Assembly: GCA_948567375.1 (NCBI GenBank)
Contig: OX419755.1
Location: 62,624,944 to 62,688,943, forward strand
Direction: 5' to 3'
Length of the DNA stretch: 64,000 nt
Source: Lunularia cruciata
Taxonomy: Eukaryota; Streptophyta; Marchantiopsida; Lunulariales; Lunulariaceae
Under the pieces are notes generated by a model. That model did no database searches. It was not told the DNA's origin and saw only the letters and a list, made by a program, of their open reading frames with translations. How positions within the stretch are numbered: the first letter of the stretch is position 1; every line of letters begins with the position of its first letter. This document shows positions 1-9,694 of this stretch, in pieces. The position numbers were made by a program, and so were the translations under genes.

Positions 1-340
1 CTACCAAAGCTATCTCCTCTGAAGCTACACCCCACCAACTCTGGTCTGGTTATAAACCTAATCTTATCCTTACTTCGAATTGTTGGGTAAATTGCTTATG
101 CACATGTTCCATCTTCTTCCAGATCTAAACTTGATTCCAACTCTTACAAGTGTATTTTCCTAGGCTATGATCAGGAAAGTAAAGCTTACAGAGTACAAAA
201 ATTATCTGATCACTCCATTTTTCTGTCAAGAGGTCCAGTTTCAGGAACATACTTATGCTCATGAACATGAACAGTGTTCTGACACTCAGGATGTTCAACT
301 GGATTTACTCTGTGATCCGAAAATATTTATTTCCTCTAGG
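1..340 (+). pseudogene. Copia-1 integrase C-terminus and start of linker, broken
   Basis: Reading across two frames gives the typical end of a Copia integrase: a P/H-QLWSGYKPN-like block, then AYAHVPSSSRSKLDSNSYKC, then FLGYDQESKAYRV (positions 30-210). These match the family consensus of an LW-G-KP block and a later KCIFLGY block. A frame change and stops separate the blocks. After about 210 the sequence becomes linker (acidic, CSDTQDVQL), then meets a compositionally different stretch at about 340. Confidence 0.75.
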
Positions 341-775
341 GAACTAGGCACCCGGTTATTAGAACTCGGTTACCGATTGATCCACGCCCTCCGGGCCTCC
401 TATTTTATGGATATTATAGTTGGGTTATATCCATGTAAAAGTTATTCAGTCTGTAGACCGGATACAATCTTGGATCTCATTATCAACCAGATGGAGCGCG
501 ATAGCTTTTTCGATAAATCAGCGGTCCGAGCTGCCGCTTACTCCGCGATGCTTGGGGGGTTTGTAACGCGATGATCGCAGCTATTTTAGAATCAAAACAA
601 AAAGGGATCAAAATGAATGACTTCAAGTCTTTGCCTGACTTCCATAATAGGCTTGAAAAGGCTAAAGAAGTGGCAGAGTGTCTCACATTCCCGACTTGCG
701 GAAGGCTGCCAAGGCCTGCTTCTACGGATAGTACCTTCAGTCTTACGAATTTTCTCTTATAGCCGAAGCCACCAT
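340..775 (+). other. Foreign-looking 430-bp island inside the Copia-1 linker
   Basis: The sequence here does not look like Copia linker and is less AT-rich. Two short open frames meet in an ATGA stop/start overlap at about 571-574, and a second ATG at 613 follows a purine-rich AAAAAGGGA, which looks like compact prokaryotic or phage coding. Near the right edge an inverted repeat AGCCGAA/TTCGGCT (about 761-781) could form a hairpin. I do not recognise the proteins. Possible explanations are a foreign insertion, an assembly chimera, or chance. The exact junctions are estimates. Confidence 0.35.
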
Positions 776-1044
776 TCGGCTTCTCCGAGTTTTCCATCAA
801 CTCACAGTCTATCTCAACCCACTTCCAGTTTATCTCAGTCAACTCCTATCCACAATGCTACAGCTCCAGCAATTCCTCATCCATTACCTTCTTCAGTACA
901 ATCACTGCCTTCTAGTTTTGGTACTCCACACAGGTCCTCAGGATCGTCTACTATTGTTTATATTGTCTTACTTTTCCAGATGCAGTCCAAGAGCTTTCTC
1001 TACGTCAGGGCACCAGAGTTTGCACTCGAGTTCGAAAATATGAT

Positions 1045-1985
1045 GCACTGTTGGAGGCTGCTAATGCACTAAGCGTGCATTATTCTGCATCAGACCCTCA
1101 TCCTGACACTCATGAAGCTGCTATCGCTGGACCTGATTCCAGTAAATGGCTTGAGGCCATTCAAGATGAGCTTCAGTCCATGGAGAAAAATCAAACGTGG
1201 GTCATCACCTAGGTACCAGCAGGTTGCAAGGCAGTAACCTGTAAATGGATTTTTAAGAAGAAACACAATGCACAATGCTTGATCCAAAGGTACCAGGCTA
1301 GACTTGTTGCTCGTGGTTTCTCTCAAATTCCAGGTATTGACTACACAGAGACCTACTCTCCAGTTGTCAAACTGACAACAATTCGAGTGCTACTTGCAAT
1401 TTCAGCTCAGAATGATTTGGAAGTGCATGCTCTTGATGTCAAAACAGCCTTCTCAATGGCACATTGACTGAGAGAATATACATGAACATTCCTCCTGGCT
1501 TGCTGACTCCTTACCAGTACAAGCAGCAACAAGCCAATAAGCCAGGGCAATTGGTTTTACAGCTCTTCAAGGCTCTGTTTGGTCTCAAACAGCTGCCAGA
1601 CAGTGGCATCAAAAGTTTGATCAGTATTTACTAGGTCTACAATTTGAGCACTCTGGATCTAATTCTAATCTCTATATCTTCCATTCTGGTTCTCATTTTG
1701 TCATCTTACCTCTGTATGTAGACGACTGCATCCTTGCCAGTAATAATCTTTCTCTTCTCCTCTCTGTCAAAGAGTCTCTCAAACAGAGTTTTGAGGTGAC
1801 TGATCTGGGAGAGATTAGTCATTGTCTTCAGTTGCAAGTCACAAGAGATAGAAAAGAAAGAAAGATCAGTCTATCTCAAGAGAGATTCTTACTTGTTTTC
1901 ATATGCAAGACTGTAAACCTGTTTATAATCCTGTAGAGTCAGGAGTGAGATTAAGTCTTCAGGATTCTCCAAAAACTGATACCAA
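1045..1985 (+). pseudogene. Copia-1 reverse transcriptase, degenerate
   Basis: The RT_2 domain of Copia is recognisable: an acidic start with a WLEAIQDELQSMEKNQTW block (about 1145-1200), the KARLVARGFSQ-like block (YQARLVARGFSQIPGIDY, about 1290-1345), YSPVVKLTTIRVLLAI, LDVKTAF, and an intact catalytic YVDD (LYVDDCILAS, about 1710-1745). Stops occur, for example within the VIT-stop-VPAG stretch near 1212, and frames change near 1465 and 1570. It encodes no full enzyme. Confidence 0.8.
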
Positions 1986-1989
1986 GAGT

Positions 1990-2660
1990 ATATGGAAACA
2001 GTACCTTACCAATCTGCAGTGGGGAGTTTGATGCGGGCTATTGTCAGCACCAGGCCTGATCTGGCTTATGTTGTTAATTCAGTTACCAAGTATTTGGCAA
2101 ATCCCGGCCCTAATCACTGGAAACCTGTCAAGAGGATTTTTTGCTACATTCAAGGGACATTATCAAAGGGCCTAACTTACAGTTGATCAAGTACTCCAAT
2201 TCATGAATACTCCGACTCAGATTGGGGAGGAGATCAAGACACAAGAAGATCGACAGGAGGATACTGTTTTATTTTCTGTAATGCGGCGGTCTGTTGGTCA
2301 AGCAAAAGGCAAGATTCTGTTCCTTTATCCAGCACTGAAGCTGAATACATGGCCTTGTCAAAGGCAGCGACTGAAGCTGTATGGCTTAAGCGCCTGTTAA
2401 GTGACCTGGGTGTTCCTAAAGAAACCATGAAGCTTTACTGTGACAGCAAAGTGGAATCTATCTTGTTACACCAATAAAGCAGCATGAGAGAACAAAAACA
2501 TGTAGATATTAGATTCCACTGTATTAGGGAAGAATCGAAGACAAAACAGATTTCTGTTTCCCGGGTGGACCAGCAAGGACAATATTGCTGACATCTTCAC
2601 CAAAGGATTAACTAAAGAATTGCATGCAAAGTTTTGTAATGCATTAGGGGTTATAGATAA
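1990..2660 (+). pseudogene. Copia-1 RNase H and pol end, degenerate
   Basis: Starts with the conserved YQSAVGSLMRAIVSTRPDLAY block, then DSDWGGDQDTRRSTGGY, the LSSTEAEYMALSKAATEAVW block and the end block with a KHVDIRFH motif, in several frames with stops between. This is the standard Copia RNase H order. It is followed by the polypurine tract at 2684 and the 3' LTR start at 2693. Confidence 0.78.
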
Positions 2661-2692
2661 TAGACGATTACAAAACGTCCATTAAAAGAGAG

Positions 2693-2757
2693 TGTTGGAT
2701 TAGCATCATCATAATGGAACGTTTGTGTAAGAAGAATACCAGTCATGCATTAAGGGT
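2693..2757 (+). repeat. Truncated start of Copia-1 3' LTR
   Basis: TGTTGGATTAGCATCATC follows the purine-rich AAAAGAGAG, as expected for PPT plus LTR. A closely similar PPT and LTR start reappear at 9728-9790 (TGTTAGATTAGCATCGTT). Here the LTR is interrupted by the LTR of Copia-2 at 2758. Confidence 0.7.
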
Positions 2758-3272
2758 TGTTAAATTAGATAATCTCTAGTTTAGGGACTTTTTGTTAGAA
2801 TCAGACAAAATAAGTACTGTTCATGGGCGAACACTGTTCATGTCCACTGTTCACATGCTTTCCATGAGCTGCATGTGTTACATGAGCACTATGGTGGCAC
2901 ACCATTCAGCACACCTTTCAGTACACTCTTCTATCTATATAATCCCAGTCAAGAGTTTCTTCTACTGGAGTTGATTTCTACCACTTCCCCTCTGCATTTC
3001 GTGAAGTCCTGAGCTACCTAACACCATCTCAGGAGTGTTCTGTATTGGAGTTCTGTATCTCAGTATTGGAGGTTATTTGTGCTGCGTGAGTGAACTGGCT
3101 GTACTGTCTTTGAAGGCTAAGAGAGAGTTGAGTCTTTCTGTGTGCAATTAGGAGTGTGCTCTGGTGAGACTAGGGAAGCTGAGTGTTAGGATGTCTGATA
3201 CATCAAAAGTCAGAATGCCTGAGAATAGACCATCTAATTCAAAGAACAGGAACAAAGGTTCTCATCAGGTTA
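2758..3272 (+). repeat. Copia-2 left LTR plus leader and gag start
   Basis: The left member of a direct repeat with 9182-9694, nearly identical by eye. It starts TGTTAAATTAG and holds a TATA-like TCTATATAATCCC near 2933-2945. The LTR proper must end before the gag ATG region (near 3190). I could not fix the LTR 3' end or a primer binding site, so the boundary is open. Confidence 0.75.
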
Positions 3273-3985
3273 TGGGCCCACAATCACCACTGGGATTGAT
3301 AGGAGAACTCAGAGAGATAGAGAAATTGGGAAAGACTAACTACAAAGCTTGGGCTTTGGATGTGAAGTCTATCTTAGACAGTTATGACTGTCTAGAGTTT
3401 GCATTAGAAGCTCATGATATAGATGAACTAGAGACCAACAAGGAGGAGAGAGTCAAGCATGCTACTACTAGGAGGTTTCTGCTAAGGGCTATGGAAGAGC
3501 CAGCTAGAGACGTAGTAGATACTTATGCTTGGAGTTGGGAGATTTGGGACAAAATCAAGAGTTATTACACTGTTGAGAAGCTGGAGAGCTCCTATCGAGT
3601 CTGGTCTGCAGTAAAGAACTTGAGATTGCAGGATGGTGAAGATTTCACCTGTTATCTGTCAAAATTGCAGAAACTCTTCAAGAGTATCAAGGAGGACGGG
3701 GTTGTACTTACAGCGAAGTATGAGATTAATCATCTCTTAGATAGTCTTCCTTCAAGCTATGACTCTGTCCTAGTAGCTCTGCAAGTTTTACCAGTTGAAA
3801 CTGTCACATGGGATTATGTGATACACAAATTGCTGGTGTTTAGCAGACACAAAGATTAATCATCTCTTAGATAGTCTTCCTTCAAGCTATGACTCTGTCC
3901 TAGTAGCTCTGCAAGTTTTACCAGTTGAAACTGTCACATGGGATTATGTGATACACAAATTGCTGGTGTTTAGCAGACACAAAGA
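3164..3985 (+). pseudogene. Copia-2 gag, broken by a 130-bp tandem duplication
   Basis: Encodes the Copia capsid-like (UBN2/DUF4219 type) gag. It has a LGKTNYKAWALDVKSIL block, EIWDKIKSYY and a LLDSLPSSYDSVLVAL block near residues 185-200, all typical of Copia gag. The frame stops at 3857-3859 because a 130-bp unit (3724-3853) is repeated head to tail at 3854-3983. Since 130 is not a multiple of 3, the copy shifts the frame. Without the repeat, gag would run on into the zinc knuckle frame. A start at ATG 3191 is as plausible as the upstream start. Confidence 0.85.
3724..3983 (+). repeat. 130-bp tandem duplication in gag
   Basis: GATTAATCATCTCTTAGATAG at 3724 recurs at 3854, and the two units appear identical by eye through CAGACACAAA. 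The lack of visible divergence suggests a recent event, or a replication or assembly slip. Confidence 0.9.
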
Positions 3986-5597
3986 GGACAAAGGGCTGAA
4001 GTTAAATGAGCAGGGAGATGCTGCTCTGTTCAGTGCTTCTTCTCGTTCAAGAAGAGTGCCAGATGGAAGAGTGAGCAAACCAGAGCAAGCCAGAGTGAGT
4101 AAATCTGGTAAAGGAGTTAGTAGTGTCGATGACAGGACTTGTTATTTCTGTCATGAGAAAGGTCATATTGCACCTTTATGTCCCAAGAGAGGAGAAAGGA
4201 GAGAGCGAGAGCTGAAGAAGGTAGGCAAGAGACCTCAACCAGCAAAAGGTCGAACATCTGAGAGTTCAGCTTACAACTCAGAGGAGTGCCATGAAATAGT
4301 CAGCGATGAGGAGGGGTACTCAGCAGAAGAGCCAGATTGTGGAATGTTGGCAGAATCACAGTTGTCCTCAAACGGTTCTGGATGGTTCTTGGACTCAGGA
4401 GCCACCTCTCATATCTGTTATCAGAAGGAGCTGTTCTCAACTCTTCAACCTCTGAAGACTCCCAAGAGTGTCTGTTGTGGACCTGGGATTCTGAATCCAG
4501 TGTTAGGAATTGGCAAAGTTCCTATTGCCTTCATGGGATGTTTTGGAAAAGGCTATTTGGAAAATGTACTGTATGTTCCAGATTACACCAAGAACTTGAT
4601 ATCAGTACATAGCCTCATGGAGCATGGAGTGGATGTTCTGTTTGAAAGCAACAGAAATCAATGTACTTTGAAGAAAGGAGAGTTGGTCCTTGGGTATGGT
4701 ACTGCCAAAGGGAAACTGTTCAAGTTGATGGAAGCTGATTGTTTTGATTCTGCGTTGGTAGCAGAAAACAGAAATGATATCCATCTCTGGCATTTGAGGT
4801 TAGGGCACCTGTCAGAGCAAAACTTATATGCTCTAGAGAAGGTAGTGGAGGGGTTGAAACTAGATCCCAAAGGAAAACTTGAATTCTGCATTGGGTGTGC
4901 AGAAAGTAAGGCACACAAAGCTCCTATCCCCAAGAAATCTTCACCTAGGGCTTCTGGTCTTCTAGATGTCGTACATTCTGATGTATGGGGATACATGACT
5001 AATAAGTCATTGAGTGGAGCAGCCTACTACGTTTCCTTTGTGGATGATTACAGTAGAAAGAGCTTTATCTATCTCATGAAAAGCAAGGATGAAGTGCTGC
5101 GAAAATTCCAGAAGTTTGTAGCCATGGCTGAGTTGCAGACTGGGAGGAAAGTCAAGCGATTGAGAACAGATGGAGGCAGAGAGTACAGGAATGAGGAATT
5201 CCTCTCTTTTCTGTCAGAAAAAGGAATCCTCCTTGACTGTACTGCCAGAGACAGTCCTGCACAGAATGGAGTTGCAGAAAGGTTGAATAGGACACTGGTG
5301 GACAAAGCATTGGCAATGCTCCAACATGCCAAGCTGGAGAGAAAGTTTTGGGGTGCTGCAATTAGTACTGCAAATTTTCTTAGAAATATCAGTGGTACCA
5401 CAGCATTGCAAGGTAGAACTCCTGAAGAATGCTGGAGTGGTAAGACACCTAATCTTTCAGCTTTGAAAGTTTTTGGATGTCCTGCCTATGTTCATATGCC
5501 CAAGGAGCAGAGGAGGAAGTTCAGAAAGAAGGCTGAGAGAATGTTTTTTCTAGGATATGAAGAGGGACTGAAAAGGATATCTTCTGTACAATCCTAA
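3948..5597 (+). CDS. Copia-2 gag C-terminus, protease and integrase
   Basis: Open over about 549 codons. Domains in order: a CCHC zinc knuckle CYFCHEKGHIAPLC (residues about 65-78), aspartic protease WFLDSGATSHIC (about 147-158), the pre-integrase HLRLGHLS block with a downstream C-x2-C, and the integrase core with HSDVWG, VDDYSR, TDGGREY and the catalytic Glu in NGVAERLNRTL, giving an intact D-D-E set. It ends with the LKVFGCPAYVHMPKEQ and FFLGYEEG blocks. A 1-nt frame change near 5574 causes the stop; the pol frame continues directly in another frame toward RT. In life this would be part of one Gag-Pol polyprotein. Confidence 0.9.
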   Translation: MIHKLLVFSRHKEDKGLKLNEQGDAALFSASSRSRRVPDGRVSKPEQARVSKSGKGVSSVDDRTCYFCHEKGHIAPLCPKRGERRERELKKVGKRPQPAKGRTSESSAYNSEECHEIVSDEEGYSAEEPDCGMLAESQLSSNGSGWFLDSGATSHICYQKELFSTLQPLKTPKSVCCGPGILNPVLGIGKVPIAFMGCFGKGYLENVLYVPDYTKNLISVHSLMEHGVDVLFESNRNQCTLKKGELVLGYGTAKGKLFKLMEADCFDSALVAENRNDIHLWHLRLGHLSEQNLYALEKVVEGLKLDPKGKLEFCIGCAESKAHKAPIPKKSSPRASGLLDVVHSDVWGYMTNKSLSGAAYYVSFVDDYSRKSFIYLMKSKDEVLRKFQKFVAMAELQTGRKVKRLRTDGGREYRNEEFLSFLSEKGILLDCTARDSPAQNGVAERLNRTLVDKALAMLQHAKLERKFWGAAISTANFLRNISGTTALQGRTPEECWSGKTPNLSALKVFGCPAYVHMPKEQRRKFRKKAERMFFLGYEEGLKRISSVQS

Positions 5598-6621
5598 GTT
5601 TGGACAGATCATCAGAAGTAGAGATGTACTCTTTGATAAATTGAGGACTTGGAGTGAAAACAGTGATGAGTTGCAGAAGCAAGCTGATCAGTTTGATCAG
5701 CCTGATCAATCTATCTTCCCAAGCTGCAGAGTCAGTTTTTCAGACCAATCATCAGAAGAGCAATCTCTACCTGAAGCTGATGGTTCACCAAAGGAGAGTC
5801 TGAAGGTTTACAAAAGAAGGCCTAAACAGACAGTGGTTTCTGATTCTGATACTACAGAAGATGACCCCCAGAAGCAGACTGCAGATGCAGAATCTCTGAG
5901 TGAGACTCCAGAGATGTCAAGAGACAGCATGAATCTTCTGGGCACAGAGCCAAGAAGATCACAGAGAGATAGAAAACCTATTGACAGACTTGGTTTTCTA
6001 TCAGAAGAGATGTTAGATGAATCTTACATCTGTCATGAAGATTCTGATCCAGACACTTTACAGCAAGCTATGCTCAGACCAGATTCGAGTCAGTGGGAGT
6101 TGGCCATAGCAGAAGAGAAGAAGTCTCTTCAGACTAATGGTACATGGGTACTAGCTGATTTACCACCAGGTAGGAAAGCAATTGGCTGCAAATGGGTTTT
6201 CAGGGTCAAACGTGGAGCTGAGAATGAGATCCTGAAGTACAAGGCAAGACTTGTTGCAAAGGGCTTCAATCAGAAAGCGTCAATAGATTATTCAGAAACT
6301 TTTGCACCAGTTGCCAGGTATGGATCTATTCGCATGCTTCTAGCTCTTGCAGCAGAGAGAGATTGGGAAGTGGAGCAGTTGGATGTGAAAACAGCCTGTC
6401 TGAATGGAGATTTGAGAGAGACTATCTACATGGATGTTCCAGATGGATATACTGAAGGCAACGGAAAAGTATGCTTGCTTAAGAAGGCCTTATATGATCT
6501 TAAGCAAGCTCCTAGAGCCTGGTATGAGAAACTAGACTCATACTTGAGAGCGCAGGATTTCAAACATGCAGATTCTGACATGAGTGTGTATACTAGAGAT
6601 GATGTATACATAGCTGTATAT
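5598..6621 (+). pseudogene. Copia-2 reverse transcriptase N-terminal half
   Basis: Follows the integrase after a 1-nt frame change. It has a Ser/Asp/Gln-rich linker, then WELAIAEEKKSLQTNGTWVL, GCKWVFRVK, YKARLVAKGFNQ, ETFAPVARYGSIRMLLALAA, LDVKTACLNGDL and LYDLKQAPRAWYEKLD, all RT_2 blocks of Copia. It is cut after the codons for IAVY, just before the catalytic VDD, by the insertion at 6622. The rest of RT resumes at 8206. Confidence 0.9.
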
Positions 6622-8193
6622 ATAGGTATACAAGAACGGAAGCCGTTTTGGGAACGGGTTATCCAGAACTCATGAAGTGCAAATGAGCGATAAACAATAT
6701 GTACATGATACTCAACACTAGGAATATATAACCCCGAGGGTAGAATGCACGGGAAGGTCAGTGACACGCAAGACTAGAGTAGTGAAATCCTGAAGTTAGA
6801 ATGCATCGAAGGTAACCTGAAGCAATGGCATAATCGAAATAAACATATTGAAACACCAGCATATCTATATGAGAAACATCATCGAATGAAATGCGAAATA
6901 ACTGTCACGTGGAAACCGTTAGATAGCAACTCGCATAGTTGAGATGCAGCCTGCAAAGAAACGGAGACAGTACTCCCACATAAGTAGAAAAATAAAGACT
7001 CCATGAAGAAACGGACAGCTGAAAAGGATGGAGATGAACTGGTGGCAAGAGACAAGAAATAGTCGGTAAATATCGCGGGTCAGGGAAGAGCTGAGTCAGG
7101 AAACGAAAATCGGAGAAGGTGGATGAGGCAGAGCACAGGAAGGATAAATCGGGTCAGGGAAGAGCTGAGTCAGGAAACGAAAATCGGAGAAGGTGGATGA
7201 GGCAGAGCACAGGAAGGATAAATCGCTCAGAGAACGAGGGAAGACGAGCAAAGCATCCAAGGACGTGGATATCGAGATATCACAGCAAGCGCTATGGACG
7301 CCTGAGTCCAGAGAAGCCAAACAGCTGAGGGAAGCAGAAGACGGCCATAGTACGTCCCCATGAAAACACATGCAACTTCATCAGTGCCTCACGACTTCAT
7401 CAGTGCCTCACGCAGTGCCGAAGTAGCTGAGCTAGAGTCAGTACCCCTCATACCAAGTTTCTGCTCGAAAACTCATGAGTGCCAAGGCAAACTCGGTTGC
7501 TTCCCTACAGTGCCGCTCAGAGGTCAGAAATAGTGAGAAATAGTGAGATATGATAAGCATCAGCGAAACAAACATCAATTGTAAGAAAAATGCAGCGCTG
7601 CATGGGAAGGGACCAACGAAATAAACCGAAGTAGCGAGATACATGAAACATCAACGAAATAAACAGCATCGAAATCAGCGAAAGAAACATCTTCGTAAGA
7701 AAACGCAGCGCTTCTCGGGGAGGGACCTGCAAAATAAACCTTCTCGAAATAAAGCGCAGCGCTGCAAGGGAAGGGACAAGCGGGGAGCCACAACAACTTT
7801 GCTATCCTTCACAAGTAAGGACTAGTGGGAGAGACCCAGCAAACCACGAGCAGGGAGTAAAAAAAGTCACTGCTGCAACAAGAAAAGACAGCGGGAGAAA
7901 CCCTATCAAACCCCAACCCAGCAAACCCAGCAGGAGAAACCCTCGCAAGGAGAGAAACGAGTAAGAGTACTAAAAAGAAAGGAGGGGAACTGGCGAAAGG
8001 GCAACCGACAGAGTCAACTGCAGCCTCGTGTGAAGGGAAGAACCCTGTGGGCCACGTATCCATAAGCAGTGGACATGTGTCCAGCAGTCTGCGATGAAAA
8101 TCCACATGGCATAAAAATCCAAAGAGTGCTATACCACATATAAAATACACTGGAAGAGGCAAGATTGTATACAAGTCTAAGAAAAACTAAACC
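6622..8193 (+). mobile_element. 1.57-kb ORF-less insertion with 12-bp target duplication, inside the RT active-site motif
   Basis: ATAGCTGTATAT occurs at 6610-6621 and again at 8194-8205. Removing one copy plus the insert restores the RT reading AVYVDDLLL. The insert has no long coding frame. It contains a 74-bp tandem repeat (7077-7224), a 19-bp tandem repeat (about 7375-7412) and several diverged copies of a unit with GCAGCGCT and AAATAAACC (7550-7780). GTATACAAG occurs near both ends (about 6627 and 8168) in the same orientation. I see no terminal inverted repeats or LTRs. A long target duplication fits a non-LTR-mobilised or MULE-like non-autonomous element; the class is unresolved. Confidence 0.8.
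7077..7224 (+). repeat. 74-bp tandem repeat, two units
   Basis: GGGTCAGGGAAGAGCTGAGT starts at 7077 and again at 7151, and the units match closely by eye. It is part of the insertion in the Copia-2 RT. A 19-bp unit with TTCATCAGTGCCTCACG is also doubled at about 7375-7412. Confidence 0.85.
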
Positions 8194-9174
8194 ATAGCTG
8201 TATATGTAGATGATCTATTACTGTTGGGGAACAGTGAATCTATCAAAGGAGTGAAAGATTTCTTGTGCTCTGTTTTTGAGATGACTATCCTTGGTCCTGT
8301 AAAACTCGTTTTGGGAATCAAAATGAGCAGAGACAGAGAAGCAGGATGGATCCGAATCAATCAACCACAGTATGTGAGATCCATGCTAGCTAAGTATCAG
8401 ATGACAGAGGCGAATCCTGTCTCTACACCTCTTGATCTGGGGTGGAAGCACAGCAGAATCATAGATGGGGAGATGAATCTCTATGACAAAGTGTTGTATC
8501 AGAGTGCTCTTGGTTCACTAATGTTTATCATGGTCTGTACAAGACCAGATATATGCTATGCAGTGGGAGCACTAGCTAGATATACTAGCAACCCTGCACA
8601 AGCACATTGGAAAGGTATAAAGAGAGTATTCAGGTACTTAAAGGGTACTCCAGATGCATTCTTGGAGTACAGAAAGCAAGGGAACATATGTGCTCCTACT
8701 CTTGAAGCATATACAGATGCTAGTTGGGGAGATGACACAGATAACAGCAGATCAACTAGTGGATATGTAGTTATGCTTAGTGGTGGAGCAATCAGTTGGC
8801 GTAGTAAACAGCAAATATCTGTTGCTCTGTCTACTACTGAGGCAGAATTTATGGCTGCTTCAAATGCTACTCAAGAAGTCATCTGGAACAGGAGACTTCT
8901 TAAGGAGCTGGGTTTTGAGCAGGAAAGTCCTACTACATTGTACTGTGACAATACAGGAAGTATAGCACTCAGCAAAGATCCTGTACATCACCCACGGACT
9001 AAGCACATTGAGATTAGAAGAAGATTTGTAGAGGAGAAAGAAAAGGAGAATGTTGTGAAGTTAGTTTACTGTCCTACACAGGAGATGACAGCAGATGTGT
9101 TTACAAAAGCACTACCTAAAGATAAACACATGAAATGTGTAGTAGAAATGGGAATAGTCCTAAACTCTCATTAA
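8194..9174 (+). pseudogene. Copia-2 RT C-terminal half and RNase H
   Basis: Resumes at IAVYVDDLLLLG, so the catalytic YVDD is complete only across the duplicated target site. Then come DLGPVKLVLGIKMSRD-like blocks, YQSALGSLMFIMVCTRPDI, YTDASWGDDTDNSRSTSGY, VALSTTEAEFMAASNATQEV, the catalytic YCDNTGSIALSKDPVHHPRT block and the end motif DVFTKALPKDKH. The stop at 9172-9174 is followed by the PPT and LTR. The frame is clean from 8224 on; it is marked pseudogene only because of the insertion upstream. Confidence 0.92.
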
Positions 9175-9181
9175 GTGGGAG

Positions 9182-9694
9182 TGTTAAATTAGGTAATCTC
9201 TAGTTTAGGGACTTTTGGTTAGAATCAGACAAAATAAGTACTGTTCATGGGCGAACACTGTTCATGTCCACTGTTCACATGCTTTCCATGAGCTGCATGT
9301 GTTACATGAGCACTATGGTGGCACACCATTCAGCACACCTTTCAGTACACTCTTCTATCTATATAATCCCAGTCAAGAGTTTCTTCTACTGGAGTTGATT
9401 TCTACCATTTCCCCTCTGCATTTCGTGAAGTCCTGAGCTACCTAACACCATCTCAGGAATGTTCTGTATTTGAGTTCTGTATCGCAGTAGTGGAGGTAAT
9501 TTGTGCTACGTGAGTGAACTGGCTGTACTGTCTTTGAAGGCTAGGAGAGAGTTGAGTCTTTCTGTGTGCAATTAGGAGTGTGCTCTGGTGAGACTAGGGA
9601 AGCTGAGTGTTAGGATGTCTGATACATCAGAAGTCAGAATGCCTGAGAATAGACCATCTAATTCAAAGAACAGGAACAAAGGTTCTCATCAGGG
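9182..9694 (+). repeat. Copia-2 right LTR plus leader and gag start
   Basis: Starts TGTTAAATTAGG directly after the PPT AAGTGGGAG. It matches 2758-3272 almost base for base, including the gag start region (MSDTS, SKNRNKGSHQ). Because it includes gag sequence it must derive from a second element copy or a recombination product. It breaks off at CATCAGG/GGTTATAG, where Copia-1-type sequence begins. Confidence 0.85.

Larger units (their letters stand above)
1..2757 (+). mobile_element. Copia-1: 3' part of a degenerate Copia retrotransposon, cut by window start
   Basis: From left to right the region reads as the end of the Copia integrase (a motif like LWSGYKPN, then YKCIFLGYDQESKAYRV around positions 30-210), a Ser/Pro-rich linker, reverse transcriptase, RNase H, a polypurine tract (2684-2692) and the first bases of a 3' LTR starting TGTTGGATTAGC at 2693. 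That order is the Copia order INT-RT-RH. Many stops and frame changes are present, so it is not functional. The LTR is cut after about 65 bp, where the LTR of a second Copia element (Copia-2) begins at 2758. The 5' half of the element lies outside the window. Confidence 0.85.
2758..9694 (+). mobile_element. Copia-2: near full-length Copia retrotransposon with internal damage
   Basis: Two direct repeats, 2758-3272 and 9182-9694, both starting TGTTAAATTAG, flank a Copia pol in the order gag, zinc knuckle, protease, integrase, RT, RNase H. A PPT (AAGTGGGAG, 9173-9181) sits directly before the right repeat. Both repeats run past the LTR into the leader and gag N-terminus, so the right copy is more than an LTR. 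Known breaks are a 130-bp tandem duplication in gag, a 1-nt shift near 5574 and a 1.57-kb insertion at 6622-8193. It lies within Copia-1-type sequence on both sides. Confidence 0.85.
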
